Assembly (NCBI GenBank): GCA_002704825.1
Contig: PAIY01000245.1
Coordinates: 1-33,178 of the forward strand
DNA from: Phycisphaeraceae bacterium
Lineage (GTDB): Bacteria > Planctomycetota > Phycisphaerae > Phycisphaerales > Phycisphaeraceae
DNA length: 33,178 nt
Direction of reading: 5' to 3'
The notes below the pieces were generated by a model. That model had not been told where the DNA came from, did not search any database, and was given only the letters and a program-made list of their open reading frames with translations. A program made the translations under genes and the position numbers. Of the stretch, positions 32,058-33,178 are shown piece by piece; within the stretch, counting starts at the first letter, position 1, and each line of letters begins with the position of its first letter.

Positions 32058-33026
32058 TCAAACCTCTATTCCTAATATAGATTGTATGCTTTCCCATACA
32101 TATTCTGCTGAAAGTTTTAGTGATTCAAGTGTTGGATATCCATTGTATCCAATAATAATTTTGCTCGTAACATCATATCTGATAGGACTGTCGTCTGGAT
32201 TTAACAGGCTGAATTTTTGCTTTTTGCCACCTTGCTTAATTTCAATAAGTACATCATCATAATTTCGCATTGGCGTTTCGATTTCTTCCTGCAATTTCTC
32301 TTTGTTTCTGATGCAGTTTATGATTTTATGAAGAACTGCGGCAGAATGTCCCTTTTTTCTGTGCATTTTTAGTTCTAATTTATCTTCTGAATCCAATGTG
32401 CTATGTGCAATTCTTGTGTTTCTTAGTGCTTCTATTGAAGATGTGGATTTTCCACTGTTTACTAAATAGACATCCTGCATTTTGCCTTGTTTGGCAAATT
32501 GCTTTAATACTTTCTCATCCATCAACTGTGTGATTTTTATAGTATGATCTGAAGCTCTAGAATTGAGAATTTCAGTAATATATGACTTGATGCCTTGGAT
32601 TCCGTATGTCTGCAACATCAATATTCCATGCTTCATTCCATCGGGAATGTAAAATCTAAAAAACAAGGGCATTAAATCTGCCTGATCTTTTCCAATTGTG
32701 TATTCTGGTTCTTCTGATAATGTTTCTAAATTGTAAACTTCTTTAATGTGCCCTGCCTCTCCCTTCAACATTACCCCTTCAATTGTTCTGCTGTCAACAT
32801 CCTTTGTTAAATTTATTATTTTTGCAGCTCTATTGTCTATATATTCTCCGTCTTCATTTTTTTCGTCATCTACCCGTATTAGTTGATTTTTTATGCTTTT
32901 TAGTATTTCTGTAATCAAAGTAAATCCATCATGACTAGGATATCCGTAGTACATTTCCCAGTATTCTCTTTGGTTTTTGTTGTTTACTGTAACTTTGTAT
33001 ACTGAAAAACCAACTGAATTTGCCAT
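32058..33026 (-). CDS. Soluble protein of unknown family, 322 aa, first gene of AT-rich pair
   Basis: No signal peptide or membrane helix; no catalytic motif that I can name. The N-terminal part is mixed alpha/beta (VGFSVYKVTVNNKNQREYWE). A distinct middle segment reads MPLFFRFYIPDGMKHGILML followed by QTYGIQGIKS, a strand-turn-strand pattern. The rest is charged and helical (KLELKMHRKKGHSAAVLHKI). AGGG precedes the ATG at 33026. It is coupled to the downstream four-helix membrane protein gene. The low GC compared with the rest of the window and the neighbouring integrase point to recent transfer. I looked for known defence families and could not assign one from sequence alone. Confidence 0.78.
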   Translation of the reverse strand: MANSVGFSVYKVTVNNKNQREYWEMYYGYPSHDGFTLITEILKSIKNQLIRVDDEKNEDGEYIDNRAAKIINLTKDVDSRTIEGVMLKGEAGHIKEVYNLETLSEEPEYTIGKDQADLMPLFFRFYIPDGMKHGILMLQTYGIQGIKSYITEILNSRASDHTIKITQLMDEKVLKQFAKQGKMQDVYLVNSGKSTSSIEALRNTRIAHSTLDSEDKLELKMHRKKGHSAAVLHKIINCIRNKEKLQEEIETPMRNYDDVLIEIKQGGKKQKFSLLNPDDSPIRYDVTSKIIIGYNGYPTLESLKLSAEYVWESIQSILGIEV

Positions 33027-33084
33027 TATTAAACCCTTTGCTGTCTGCTTTGTGATTTTATATATTGTTTATCTTGCTATGGAA

Positions 33085-33132
33085 GTGCGCAAGAGAATGG
33101 GGCCCAGTGTGCGCAAGTAAATGAGGACCACC
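33085..33132. repeat. Direct repeat with 24-bp period (possible IS end)
   Basis: GTGCGCAAG occurs at 33085-33093 and 33109-33117. The full units share about 18 of 22 bases, both followed by AATG-GG-CC-type sequence. Repeated short units near an end are typical of IS21-like elements, but no transposase gene is in view. Confidence 0.5.
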
Positions 33133-33146
33133 GATGATCAAAGAAT

Positions 33147-33164
33147 AACACCTTGGTAGGTGTT
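33147..33164. repeat. Small hairpin at right edge
   Basis: AACACCT and AGGTGTT pair around a TGGT loop. No T-run follows. Function unclear. Confidence 0.5.
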
Positions 33165-33178
33165 GTCCACATGCCCCA

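Noticed and set aside
31472..33026. Assignment as the Kiwa defence system (KwaA/KwaB)
   Set aside because: Sizes and membrane/soluble pairing are similar, but gene order is reversed and I see no sequence similarity I can vouch for; left unassigned.

Overview
The window looks like chromosomal DNA of a planctomycete-type bacterium, probably of the Phycisphaerae. This is an inference, not proven. Grounds: moderate GC by eye, an mraZ gene without its usual cell-wall partners, a SMUG1-type uracil-DNA glycosylase, a rhombosortase with a GlyGly-CTERM-like substrate, several small proteins without familiar domains, and many short palindromic repeats between genes.

Layout. 1-6,240: a LacI-type regulator, two unassigned small proteins, a UDP-glucuronate decarboxylase, an RluA-type pseudouridine synthase overlapping a SpoU-type RNA methyltransferase, and SMUG1. 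6,386-8,953: a large exported TPR protein. 9,153-14,818: a surface-protein locus. A sigma-54 activator lies divergent from an exported VIT/von Willebrand A protein with a GlyGly-CTERM-like tail, followed by a lipoprotein and, after a structured gap, a rhombosortase. A good -24/-12 site lies in front of the VIT/vWA gene, so the activator plausibly switches it on and the rhombosortase plausibly processes its tail. 14,839-16,786: an exported esterase and an aldo/keto reductase. 16,787-18,584: about 0.5 kb that looks like a structured RNA ending in a strong terminator, then mraZ with its own operator-like repeats. 18,585-24,770: an omega-amidase-like hydrolase, a TPR-SPOR lipoprotein, a Nudix hydrolase, an acidic/basic protein pair, two small membrane proteins, trpD, and a membrane protein gene bracketed by copies of the trpD 3' end. 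24,943-30,245: ileS and two alpha/beta hydrolases.

The right end (30,388-33,178) is a likely integrated element. A tRNA-Glu gene is followed directly by a tyrosine recombinase. Converging on it is a clearly AT-richer, tightly coupled two-gene unit: a soluble protein of no recognised family and a four-helix membrane protein. At the edge is a 24-bp-period direct repeat that may mark an insertion-sequence end. The two-gene unit is the best candidate here for an undescribed (possibly defence) system, but the sequence alone does not show a function.

At least six families of intergenic hairpins or inverted repeats occur, one with compensating changes in its stem.
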